Assembly (NCBI GenBank): GCA_002469805.1 | Contig: DKNW01000141.1 | Location: forward strand, 1 to 7,466 | Source of the DNA: Rhodobiaceae bacterium UBA7378 | GTDB taxonomy: Bacteria > Pseudomonadota > Alphaproteobacteria > RS24 | Length of the DNA stretch: 7,466 nt | Reading direction: 5' to 3' | Shown here: positions 1 through 5,870 of the stretch, one piece after another | Layout: every line of letters begins with the position of its first letter | How positions within the stretch are numbered: position 1 is the first letter of the stretch | The notes under the pieces: generated by a model | What the model was told of the DNA's origin: nothing | Databases searched by the model: none | The model's input: the letters and a program-made list of their open reading frames with translations, nothing else | Position numbers and translations under genes: made by a program

Positions 1-1158
1 GCCGCCTTTGTCGGCATCGGGGTGAACCTCGCCTCGATGGTCTATTACTCCACCGGCATATGGGTGCGCCCGTGGCAGGAGGAGTTTGGCTGGACGCGTG
101 CCGAAATCGGCGCCCAACAATCTATCTCCGTTCTGGTTTTGATGTTGCTGGCGACATTTGCCGGACGCCTGATTGACCGCTATGGCCTCCGGCGCGTGAC
201 CTGTATCTCACTGTTTGGCTATGGCTTTATGCTTTTGGGATTCACCCAGATGACGGGCGATTTATGGATGCTCTACGCATTGTCGGCTGCTTATGCGGTG
301 TTTGGTGTGGCCTCCACCGCTTTGGCCTTCACCCGCGCGGTCAACGCGTTTTTTGTGAAATATCGCGGGCTGGCATTGGGCATTAGCCTGACCTCTGCGG
401 GGTTTATGGCCTATCTGATGCCGCGCTTCATGACGCCCTTTGTGGCCGAAAATGGCTGGCGGGCCGGATATGTCGTTATGTTTCTCATCGTTATGGCGGC
501 GCTGCCCGTGGTTTATTTGCTCATCCGCGATGCCCCTGATGATGATGGGTCCGATGATGCGGCCTTCGCCCAGATGCAGACAGGGCTTTCCCTCGGTGAT
601 GCCTTACGCACAGTGTTGTTTTGGAAGGTTGCCGGAATTTTCTTTTTGGTCTCGGTGGCTGTTTTGGGCTTGGTGCCGGCTTTTATTCCACTTTTGCAAG
701 ACGCAGGTATGACGGCGACCGAGGCGGGAGGCTTGGCTGCTGTTTTGGGCATTTCGGTTATGGTCGGACGACTTTTAGTCGGTTTCCTTATTGACCGTAT
801 TTTCGCGCCGTATCTCACAGCAGTTGTCTTTGCTGTGGTGGGAATAGGGTGTTTGTCGTTGGCTTTGGGTGGGGTGGATTATGCGATGGTCGCTGCCATA
901 GCCTTGGGCTTTGCGGTGGGCGCAGAAGTTGACCTCATCGGATATTACACCGCACGGTATTTCGGCCTGGCCCATTACGGCGCAATTTACGGGCTGCAAT
1001 ATTCGATTTTTATTTTAGGTGCAGGGGTCAGCCCGATTTTGATTGGACACATTTGGGATGTGACCGGCAATTATGACTTTGGTTTGATGCTGGCTGCCGT
1101 TCTTATGTTGCCGGTTATGGCAATATCGTTAACCTTGCCGAGATTCACACATAAATAG
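1..1158 (+). CDS. MFS transporter, 5' end missing
   Basis: Inner-membrane transporter of the major facilitator superfamily; the substrate cannot be read from the sequence. The frame is open from base 1, so the true start lies left of the window and probably only a short N-terminal stretch is missing. The GTG at 22 is an internal valine codon, not a start. The first visible helix is followed by the loop EEFGWTRAEIG, typical of the monocarboxylate/oxalate-formate type branch. The helix 2-3 loop carries MFS motif A (GRLIDRYGLRRV, about codons 55-66 from the left edge). An acidic central loop (DAPDDDGSDD) divides two six-helix halves. A helix with GAEVD, followed by YFGLAHYGAIYG, resembles the GAExD/RYFG signature of the same branch. 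The stop TAG (1156-1158) overlaps the ribosome binding site of the next gene. It is likely co-transcribed with the glycosyltransferase downstream. An organic-anion substrate is only a guess. Confidence 0.95.
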   Translation, partial: AAFVGIGVNLASMVYYSTGIWVRPWQEEFGWTRAEIGAQQSISVLVLMLLATFAGRLIDRYGLRRVTCISLFGYGFMLLGFTQMTGDLWMLYALSAAYAVFGVASTALAFTRAVNAFFVKYRGLALGISLTSAGFMAYLMPRFMTPFVAENGWRAGYVVMFLIVMAALPVVYLLIRDAPDDDGSDDAAFAQMQTGLSLGDALRTVLFWKVAGIFFLVSVAVLGLVPAFIPLLQDAGMTATEAGGLAAVLGISVMVGRLLVGFLIDRIFAPYLTAVVFAVVGIGCLSLALGGVDYAMVAAIALGFAVGAEVDLIGYYTARYFGLAHYGAIYGLQYSIFILGAGVSPILIGHIWDVTGNYDFGLMLAAVLMLPVMAISLTLPRFTHK

Positions 1159-1160
1159 GA
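1157..1160 (+). promoter_or_regulatory. Ribosome binding site for GT10 gene, overlapping the MFS stop
   Basis: AGGA begins inside the stop codon of the transporter and lies 9 bases before the GTG at 1170. This spacing supports GTG 1170 over the in-frame ATG at 1197 and suggests that translation of the two genes is coupled. Confidence 0.6.
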
Positions 1161-1169
1161 TATTGGCGT

Positions 1170-2210
1170 GTGGCCCCCACGATAAAAATAAAACTAATGT
1201 CGAAAAACCCGATGCAGGTTTTTCAATTCACGGAATTGCCGCAATTTTATCCGCATGTTGAGTTTGTGCTGGATCCGCTGGCAAAAGATTTTGACTGGCT
1301 GGTTGTGTATGACGACTTGCCAAAAACGGGCAATGAGCGTCTGCCGCTGCGTTCCGAAGAGGTGATGTGCGGCAAGGCGCGCACGGCGCTGATTACCTAT
1401 GAGCCGTCGTCCATCAAATTTTTCGGGCGCGACTATACAGACCAGTTCGGCATGATTATGACCAGCCATGACGCCGCCGCGCTGGTGCACCCGAACCGCC
1501 GCGATATGCCGCCTGTCGGCTTTTGGTATTATGGTGGGCCCGAGCAGGTCAACGCGCATCCGAAAGCTCCAAATAAGACAGGTATTCTGTCGGTGTTTGG
1601 CTCAAAAAAGCGGCAAAAACACAGCCTGCATTTGCGCCGCTTTGAATTTTTGAACGAAGCGATGCACGAGCTTGAGGATTTGATTTCGGTTTACGGCAAC
1701 GGATTTCGTCCGGTAGAGCACAAGGCCGAGGCGTTGGATGGCTACAAATATCACCTGGCGGTGGAAAACCATATCGGCCCGCATCACTGGACGGAAAAAC
1801 TTTCCGATGCGTTCCTCGGCTACACGCTGCCGTTCTATGTGGGTTGCCCGAATGCGGCTGCGTATTTTCCCGAAGATGCATTTATTCCAATCGACATACG
1901 CGACCCGCAACGGGCGTTTGCAACCATTCGTGAAGCGATTGCCGATAATGCCTATGAAAAGCGACTGCCGGCCATTATCGAGGCGCGTCGCCGCGTGATC
2001 GAAGACTATAATCTGGGCAATATGATCGCCAAGCACATCATTGAAGAAGACGCGAAGCTTTCGGCAAGCCCGCGCACACCGACGCGTATTCAAAGCCGAC
2101 ACACGCTCATGCGGTCAGAGCTGATTGTTTTTCTGCGCTACGCTTTGGGCAAACTGCGCGCGCGGGCGCGTAATAGGCGTTACTGGAAAGATTATCTGGA
2201 CGGGGGCTAG
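1170..2210 (+). CDS. Glycosyltransferase family 10 (fucosyltransferase-like)
   Basis: Predicted cytoplasmic glycosyltransferase of family GT10, whose known members transfer fucose from GDP-fucose onto surface glycans. The C-terminal nucleotide-sugar domain is recognisable: YKYHLAVENH (residues 192-201) matches the family's YKF-LAFEN block, and HHWTEKLSDAF (205-215) matches its Y-TEKL block. PFYVGCPNAAAYFPEDAFIPID (from 221) corresponds to the conserved PVV-G...FIPxDAFI stretch. The N-terminal domain (about 1-120) is more divergent, starting with a beta strand (TIKIKL). The 346-residue length suits a single-domain bacterial GT10. The last 35 residues are rich in arginine and lysine (KLRARARNRRYWK), perhaps a membrane-contact tail as in Helicobacter enzymes. 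GTG 1170 was chosen from its AGGA; ATG 1197 is the alternative. Gene order suggests an operon with the transporter. Fucose as donor is family inference; other sugars are possible. Confidence 0.87.
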   Translation: MAPTIKIKLMSKNPMQVFQFTELPQFYPHVEFVLDPLAKDFDWLVVYDDLPKTGNERLPLRSEEVMCGKARTALITYEPSSIKFFGRDYTDQFGMIMTSHDAAALVHPNRRDMPPVGFWYYGGPEQVNAHPKAPNKTGILSVFGSKKRQKHSLHLRRFEFLNEAMHELEDLISVYGNGFRPVEHKAEALDGYKYHLAVENHIGPHHWTEKLSDAFLGYTLPFYVGCPNAAAYFPEDAFIPIDIRDPQRAFATIREAIADNAYEKRLPAIIEARRRVIEDYNLGNMIAKHIIEEDAKLSASPRTPTRIQSRHTLMRSELIVFLRYALGKLRARARNRRYWKDYLDGG

Positions 2211-2211
2211 G

Positions 2212-3090
2212 CTAATCGCGCCAGCGGTCATGCACCCAGAACCATTCGGCGGGTCGGTCGGAAATCCAGGCTTCAAAACGGGCATAAATATGCGCCATGG
2301 CGCGGTCGGTATCGGCTTGGCGGTCATCGCTCTGCTTGACGTTGAAGGGGGCCTCGACATGCACGTCGAAATAGGCTGTGTCGGGCATATTTGCGCGGCG
2401 GCACACGCGCACGGGCAGCACCATCAAGTCAAACCGATGGGCCAGCTTGACGGCTGCTGACGGTGCGCGTGTTGGACGCCCGAAAAAGGAGATCGGGTCG
2501 CCCGTGTTCAGGCGCTGATCAATGAGCGCGCCCAGCGTGACGCCATCTTTCAAAAGCCGGATCATCTGTTTTGAGCCTTCGGCACCTTTGGGAATCTGGT
2601 GCGGCATATAACCCGCGCGCTGATCGACGATCCATTTGTCCATAATAGGGTTGTTGGATCGGCGGTAAATCGCACCTGCTTCAAAGCCCATTTGTTCCAG
2701 CAGCACCATATTGATTTCCCAATTTCCGGTATGAGCAGAAACCAAGATAAACGGCTTGCCGCTGGCTTTGAGTGCGTGCAAATGTTCGCGCCCATGCACA
2801 TGCAGGCGCTGGTCGGCCTGCGCGGCAATGCGCTTCATATGCGCCATCTCAGCCAGTACATGACCGATATTGCGCCACATATTGCGAAGCGCGGTTTTTC
2901 GCTGCTGCGGCGTCATGCCGGGCAGGGCGGCGGACATATTGGCCTCTGCCAGCTTGTGTTCGCGCGTGCGCCGACCAAGCGCCAGCAGCGCGGCGCCGGC
3001 CAATTTGGCACCAAAGCGCAAGCCCAGCGCTTTTAAGACCCAGATAAGCGACAGCGCCAAACCGGCTTGAATATAGTTTTTGTACGACAC
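2212..3090 (-). CDS. LpxL/HtrB-family lipid A late acyltransferase
   Basis: Inner-membrane acyltransferase of the LpxL/LpxM family, which adds a secondary acyl chain to lipid A precursors at the cytoplasmic face. A hydrophobic N-terminal segment (about residues 7-38) would anchor it. The catalytic HX4E motif is HTGNWE (H120, E125), preceded by FILVSA. The family block GALIDQRLNTGDPISFFGRP (187-206), the following segment with an AAVKLAH stretch, and the C-terminal AEWFWVHDRW (281-290) are all present. The 292-residue length is normal. The start is GTG at 3090: an in-frame stop lies 9 bases upstream and no earlier start exists. No clear Shine-Dalgarno sequence precedes it. It converges on the glycosyltransferase with one base between stop codons. 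The acyl chain and acceptor cannot be told; an acyltransferase for ornithine lipid or another membrane lipid is less likely. Confidence 0.92.
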   Translation of the reverse strand: MSYKNYIQAGLALSLIWVLKALGLRFGAKLAGAALLALGRRTREHKLAEANMSAALPGMTPQQRKTALRNMWRNIGHVLAEMAHMKRIAAQADQRLHVHGREHLHALKASGKPFILVSAHTGNWEINMVLLEQMGFEAGAIYRRSNNPIMDKWIVDQRAGYMPHQIPKGAEGSKQMIRLLKDGVTLGALIDQRLNTGDPISFFGRPTRAPSAAVKLAHRFDLMVLPVRVCRRANMPDTAYFDVHVEAPFNVKQSDDRQADTDRAMAHIYARFEAWISDRPAEWFWVHDRWRD

Positions 3091-3098
3091 GCCGCGTA

Positions 3099-3126
3099 AT
3101 TAATCAGACAATAATGGTGAACTCAA
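3099..3126 (-). promoter_or_regulatory. Weak candidate promoter for the acyltransferase gene
   Basis: Read on the minus strand, TTGAGT (3126-3121) and ATTAAT (3104-3099) are separated by 16 bases. Each matches 4 of 6 bases of a sigma-70 box. Transcription would begin within a few bases of the GTG at 3090, giving a leaderless or almost leaderless mRNA, consistent with the lack of a visible ribosome binding site. Such short matches occur by chance. Confidence 0.25.
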
Positions 3127-3129
3127 CTG

Positions 3130-3159
3130 TTTACCTTGCAGCGGGGTCTTGGCTAGAAT
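3130..3159 (+). promoter_or_regulatory. Candidate sigma-70 promoter for the cyclase gene
   Basis: A -35-like TTTACC (3130-3135) and a -10-like TAGAAT (3154-3159, 5 of 6 matches to TATAAT) are 18 bases apart. The expected transcript start near 3166 leaves a short leader containing the ribosome binding site AGGGAGGGG (3172-3180). It lies in the only intergenic gap between the divergent acyltransferase and cyclase genes, where a promoter must be expected. Confidence 0.45.
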
Positions 3160-3183
3160 TTAATTTGGATTAGGGAGGGGATC

Positions 3184-4113
3184 ATGCGTTTGTTATTCAG
3201 AATTTGTTTGCCCATACTCATAGCCGCATCGCCAGTGCTGGCGGATGACTGGTTCGTCTCGAAATTCGGCAAAGACGACACATTGGGGGCGATAAACCAT
3301 ATTGATGCCGCCAAAACCAAAACCGCCGCCGCGCTGGTTAAGCAGGGCAAAACCGTTTCGCTGGGCATGGTGACGGCACCCGACACGCCGGCCTATGGGC
3401 CGCGCAAGTTTCAGATGATTGTGCATCAGCTCAATGACGGTTCCGGCGCAACCATGGGCAGCGGCAAAACCGTTGGCAATGATGACACGGTGATTACATC
3501 CGTTGGTATCGGCTCACAACTGGACGGGCTGGGGCATATCGGGCGCGACCATGTTTATTACAATAATCGGCCAGCTGCGGATGTTGTCGCGCCGGACGGG
3601 TTGTTGACTTTCGGCACGCACGCACTGCCGGGCATAGTCACGCGGGGCGTTGTGCTGGATATGACAAAAATATTCGGGCAAGATCCGCTGCCAATAGGAA
3701 CGGCCTATACCGAGGCCGACATTAAGCGCGCGGCCAAGACGCAGGGCATCGATATAGAAGCCGGTGACGTGGTGCTTTTGCATTCCGGATTTTTGAAGGC
3801 AACAGCCGATGATGCGGAACTATTGCCCGGACTGCCGGGGCTTGGTGTTAGCGGCGCGCATTATTTGGCGAAGTTGGGCGTTGCCGCGGTGGGTGCTGAT
3901 ACATGGGCGATGGAAGCCTTACCGTCAGAGGACGTGAATGACGCGTTTCCTGTTCATCGTATTTTGCTCGCGAAGTACGGCGTCTATATTCTCGAAAACA
4001 TGACAACGCACAAACTGGTCGATGTCGGTGTGGACGAGTTTATGTTCGCGCTTGGCGTGCCGCGCCTTAAGGGGGCAGTGCAGGCGATAATCAACCCGCT
4101 TGCGATTTACTAG
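3184..4113 (+). CDS. Exported cyclase-family metal hydrolase (kynurenine formamidase-like fold)
   Basis: Member of the cyclase superfamily (Pfam Cyclase, PF04199), metal-dependent hydrolases that include kynurenine formamidase and isatin hydrolase. Residues 1-20 form a signal peptide (basic MRLLFR start, hydrophobic core, cleavage probably after PVLA), so the mature enzyme should be periplasmic. The mature N-terminus (DDWFVSKFGKDDTLGAIN, then LVKQGKTVSLG at 51-61) matches the WG-DDELG-N...LV--GK-VSLG opening of the longer family members. The metal-site region is SQLDGLGHIG (111-120), with D114 and H118 as likely ligands. GDVVLLHSG (194-202), GADTWAMEALP (238-248), VHRILL (257-262) and ENM (271-273) are further family blocks. 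The 309-residue length fits the long subgroup. ATG 3184 is fixed by AGGGAGGGG immediately upstream. The substrate is unknown; there is no tryptophan catabolism gene nearby, so a kynB label is not warranted. Confidence 0.9.
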   Translation: MRLLFRICLPILIAASPVLADDWFVSKFGKDDTLGAINHIDAAKTKTAAALVKQGKTVSLGMVTAPDTPAYGPRKFQMIVHQLNDGSGATMGSGKTVGNDDTVITSVGIGSQLDGLGHIGRDHVYYNNRPAADVVAPDGLLTFGTHALPGIVTRGVVLDMTKIFGQDPLPIGTAYTEADIKRAAKTQGIDIEAGDVVLLHSGFLKATADDAELLPGLPGLGVSGAHYLAKLGVAAVGADTWAMEALPSEDVNDAFPVHRILLAKYGVYILENMTTHKLVDVGVDEFMFALGVPRLKGAVQAIINPLAIY

Positions 4114-4121
4114 ACGGGTTG
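4092..4121 (+). terminator. Inverted repeat spanning the cyclase stop codon, possible weak terminator
   Basis: CAACCCG (4092-4098) and CGGGTTG (4115-4121) form a perfect 7-bp stem with a 16-base loop that contains the cyclase stop codon. No T-run follows, so it does not look like a standard intrinsic terminator. It may slow RNA decay or weakly reduce read-through into the next gene. Confidence 0.25.
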
Positions 4122-4149
4122 CATTCTGGCGAGAATTTGGCGATATAAA
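4119..4149 (+). promoter_or_regulatory. Candidate promoter for the NDUFS4 gene
   Basis: TTGCAT (4119-4124) and TATAAA (4144-4149, 5 of 6 matches to TATAAT) are separated by 19 bases, slightly longer than ideal. The gene also has its own ribosome binding site, GAGGG at 4169-4173. With only 64 bases between genes, read-through from the cyclase promoter is an alternative. Confidence 0.3.
4123..4136. repeat. Palindrome upstream of the NDUFS4 gene, possible operator
   Basis: ATTCTGGCGAGAAT is an inverted repeat with 5-bp arms and a 4-base centre. It sits between a -35-like TTGCAT (4119-4124) and a -10-like TATAAA (4144-4149), a position where a repressor could act. It could equally be a small hairpin in read-through RNA from the cyclase gene. 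Confidence 0.3.
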
Positions 4150-4177
4150 ACGGGCTATCTAAGCGGATGAGGGCAGT

Positions 4178-4483
4178 ATGAGCGCGCGTATTTATCAACC
4201 AGCTAAAACAGCCATGTCGTCGGGAACGGCGAAGACGAAATCTTGGGTGCTTGAGTTTGCGCCGGAGAAGCCGTCTGTTAAAGACCCGTTAACTGGATGG
4301 AACGGTGCCGGCGAAACGCGGTCGCAGATAAAACTGAAATTCCCGACGCTTGAAGAAGCGCAGAATTATGCCGCTGCGCATGGCATTGCCGCGCGGGTAG
4401 AACGCGAACGCACCCGCAAGCCGTCGCAAAAGTCCTATGCCGATAATTTTCGTTTTGACAGAACCGGCCCCTGGTCACATTAA
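4178..4483 (+). CDS. NDUFS4-like accessory subunit of respiratory complex I
   Basis: Small accessory subunit of NADH:ubiquinone oxidoreductase, homologous to mitochondrial NDUFS4 (18 kDa subunit; Pfam PF04800). In mitochondria it binds the peripheral arm near the NADH-oxidising module and stabilises it. The 101 residues match the family nearly end to end: ARIYQPAKTAMSSGTAKTK (3-21), then WVLEFAPEKP (23-32), DPLTGWNGAGETRSQIKLKF (36-55), a helix LEEAQNYAAAHG (58-69), and the diagnostic C-terminus YADNFRFDRTGPWSH (87-101). It has no targeting sequence, as expected in bacteria, and should act at the cytoplasmic side of the inner membrane. ATG 4178 is preceded by GAGGG four bases upstream, a slightly tight spacing. 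It lies away from any nuo genes in this window, the usual arrangement in alphaproteobacteria. It is the best taxonomic marker here. Confidence 0.95.
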   Translation: MSARIYQPAKTAMSSGTAKTKSWVLEFAPEKPSVKDPLTGWNGAGETRSQIKLKFPTLEEAQNYAAAHGIAARVERERTRKPSQKSYADNFRFDRTGPWSH

Positions 4484-4550
4484 ACGTATTCGGCGCAATA
4501 AGCGTCTTGATCAGACCGAGCAGCGTAATAGTTGGTGGCTTCTGGCATTA

Positions 4551-4607
4551 GTGTTCAATTAAGACTAGAAAACACCCCCGAAAGCGGGCTGTACTAAGGA
4601 TGTGTTT
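4551..4607 (+). other. Leader with competing inverted repeats before the dipeptidase gene
   Basis: AACAC at 4571-4575 can pair with GTGTT at 4551-4555 or, as AAACAC (4570-4575), with GTGTTT at 4602-4607, so the two pairings exclude each other. Between the latter arms lies a small stem CCCG/CGGG (4577-4580 with 4585-4588). The second pairing would cover the GTG at 4602. The arms are only 5-6 bases, so chance is quite possible. The rest of the 4484-4601 gap shows no tRNA, and only a weak promoter pair (TTGGTG 4532-4537, TTCAAT 4554-4559, 16 bases apart). Confidence 0.25.
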
Positions 4608-5870
4608 GCGTATTTGACGATGTTTGTAGCAATGCCTGTAAAAAACAGGCAACCCGAACCCCGCTACATTTTTATCTTCGTTTTCCTTATAATTATGTTC
4701 GTGCTGGTTCAGGCAAGCCAGGCTGCTGAAAAACACAAGGACGAACATATGTTTTTAGACAGTCACCTCGATACACCGCTGCTGGTCGATTTCTCCGCGC
4801 TGGATATCACTAAGCGCTATAGCTGGCAAAACGATTATGTGCAGGTGGATTTGCCACGCATGAAAGAAGGCGGCCTCGATGGTGGTTTTTGGGTGATTTA
4901 CACGCCGCAAGGCCCGTTAACGCAAGACGGGTACGCGCGCGCCTTAAAAGAAGCCAGACAACGCAATGCGGTTATTGATAAAATGGTGCGCGATGCGCCA
5001 GATGATTTTGCGCTGGCCGTGCAGGGGCAAGACGCGCGCGCGATTATCGCGCAAGGCAAACGCGTTGTTTACAAAAGTATTGAGAACGCCTATCCGCTTG
5101 GCGAAGATTTAAGCTTGCTCGATGAATTTTACGCCGCTGGCGTGCGGATGGTTGGTCTGGTGCACACGCGTAACAACCAGTTTTCTGATAGTTCAACGGA
5201 CTCTGGTGGGCAGAAATGGGGCGGTCTGTCGCCGCTTGGGAAAGAACTGATCGCGCGTGCTAACGCGCTCGGTATGGTCGTCGACCTGTCCCATGCCCAT
5301 GATGATGCGCTGGAGCAGGCCATGGCCCTGTCCAAAACGCCGATTATTTTATCGCATTCCGGTGCGTCGCAATTGTACACGCATCCGCGCAATGTTCCCG
5401 ACCGATTGTTAAAGCAACTTGCTGAGACGGGCGGTGTCATACAGATCAATTCTCTGTCCGGTTATTTGCGAAAGCTGAATGTTGATCGGCGGCGGTTGCC
5501 GGAACTCATCAAAATATACAGCGAATATCGCGCGCCCGATAGCGCCAATGGCGAAGTTGGCGCAAAGCACATCGCTTATACCGCCAAGCGTCGCGCACTT
5601 GATGCAAAATACCCGCCGCAATATGCCGATATTTCAGATGTACTGGATCACTTCTTTTACACATTGGAACTAATGGGGCCCGAGCATGTTGGCTTCGGTA
5701 TGGATTGGGATGGTGGCGGCGGCGTCGCCAATTTACAAGATGTTTCCGATTTACCGAAGGTCTTGGCGGCGTTTCGTAACCGAGGTTTGAGCGAAGCAGA
5801 TATTGCCAAAATCAGCGGCGAAAACCTTATTCGCTTGTTGGCTGTCGCCGAAAAAGCAGCGCGCGATTAA
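4602..5870 (+). CDS. M19 (renal/membrane-type) dipeptidase, exported
   Basis: Zinc metallopeptidase of family M19, whose members hydrolyse dipeptides and sometimes D-amino acid-containing or beta-lactam-like substrates. All expected metal ligands are visible (numbering from GTG 4602): H55 and D57 in DSHLDTP, E161 in SIENAYPLG, H231 in DLSHAH and H252 in LSHSGA. R263 in THPRNVPD and D368 in GFGMDWDG fit the substrate-binding and catalytic positions. Residues 11-42 read as a signal peptide or anchor: basic MPVKNRQPEPR, a hydrophobic stretch, then ASQAA. A periplasmic or membrane-bound enzyme is therefore likely. The start is uncertain. GTG 4602 is the longest; ATG 4632 gives the cleanest signal peptide; ATG 4749, just before the DSHLDTP motif, has the best ribosome binding site but removes the signal. 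The stop overlaps that of a possible small gene on the other strand. The substrate is unknown. Confidence 0.93.
   Translation: MFAYLTMFVAMPVKNRQPEPRYIFIFVFLIIMFVLVQASQAAEKHKDEHMFLDSHLDTPLLVDFSALDITKRYSWQNDYVQVDLPRMKEGGLDGGFWVIYTPQGPLTQDGYARALKEARQRNAVIDKMVRDAPDDFALAVQGQDARAIIAQGKRVVYKSIENAYPLGEDLSLLDEFYAAGVRMVGLVHTRNNQFSDSSTDSGGQKWGGLSPLGKELIARANALGMVVDLSHAHDDALEQAMALSKTPIILSHSGASQLYTHPRNVPDRLLKQLAETGGVIQINSLSGYLRKLNVDRRRLPELIKIYSEYRAPDSANGEVGAKHIAYTAKRRALDAKYPPQYADISDVLDHFFYTLELMGPEHVGFGMDWDGGGGVANLQDVSDLPKVLAAFRNRGLSEADIAKISGENLIRLLAVAEKAARD
4633..4651 (+). repeat. Perfect hairpin at the alternative start of the dipeptidase
   Basis: TGCCTGT (4633-4639) and ACAGGCA (4645-4651) form a perfect 7-bp stem around an all-A five-base loop. 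The left arm includes the last two bases of the ATG at 4632. No T-run follows, so it is not a terminator. If ATG 4632 is the real start, the hairpin could hinder initiation. Confidence 0.45.
4737..4741 (+). promoter_or_regulatory. Internal ribosome binding site in the dipeptidase gene
   Basis: AAGGA stands 7 bases before the in-frame ATG at 4749. It is the only well-spaced Shine-Dalgarno sequence among the possible starts. Initiation here would give a 373-residue enzyme that retains all metal ligands but lacks the signal peptide. Confidence 0.4.

Noticed and set aside
1602..2102. Open frame of 166 codons on the minus strand inside the glycosyltransferase gene
   Set aside because: The plus strand has the conserved GT10 motifs over the same bases; the minus product has no recognisable domain and no good ribosome binding site.
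2599..3036. Open frame of 145 codons on the plus strand inside the acyltransferase gene
   Set aside because: Antisense to the HX4E acyltransferase domain; no motif or upstream signal of its own.
3184..4113. Naming the cyclase gene kynB
   Set aside because: The motif variant, greater length, signal peptide and absence of tryptophan catabolism neighbours do not support that specific function.
4577..4588. CCCG-AAAG-CGGG as an intrinsic terminator for the NDUFS4 gene
   Set aside because: The stem is only 4 bp and no T-run follows.
4484..4601. tRNA or small RNA gene in the gap before the dipeptidase
   Set aside because: No cloverleaf, T-loop GTTCGA-type box or CCA end could be found; only short stems are present.
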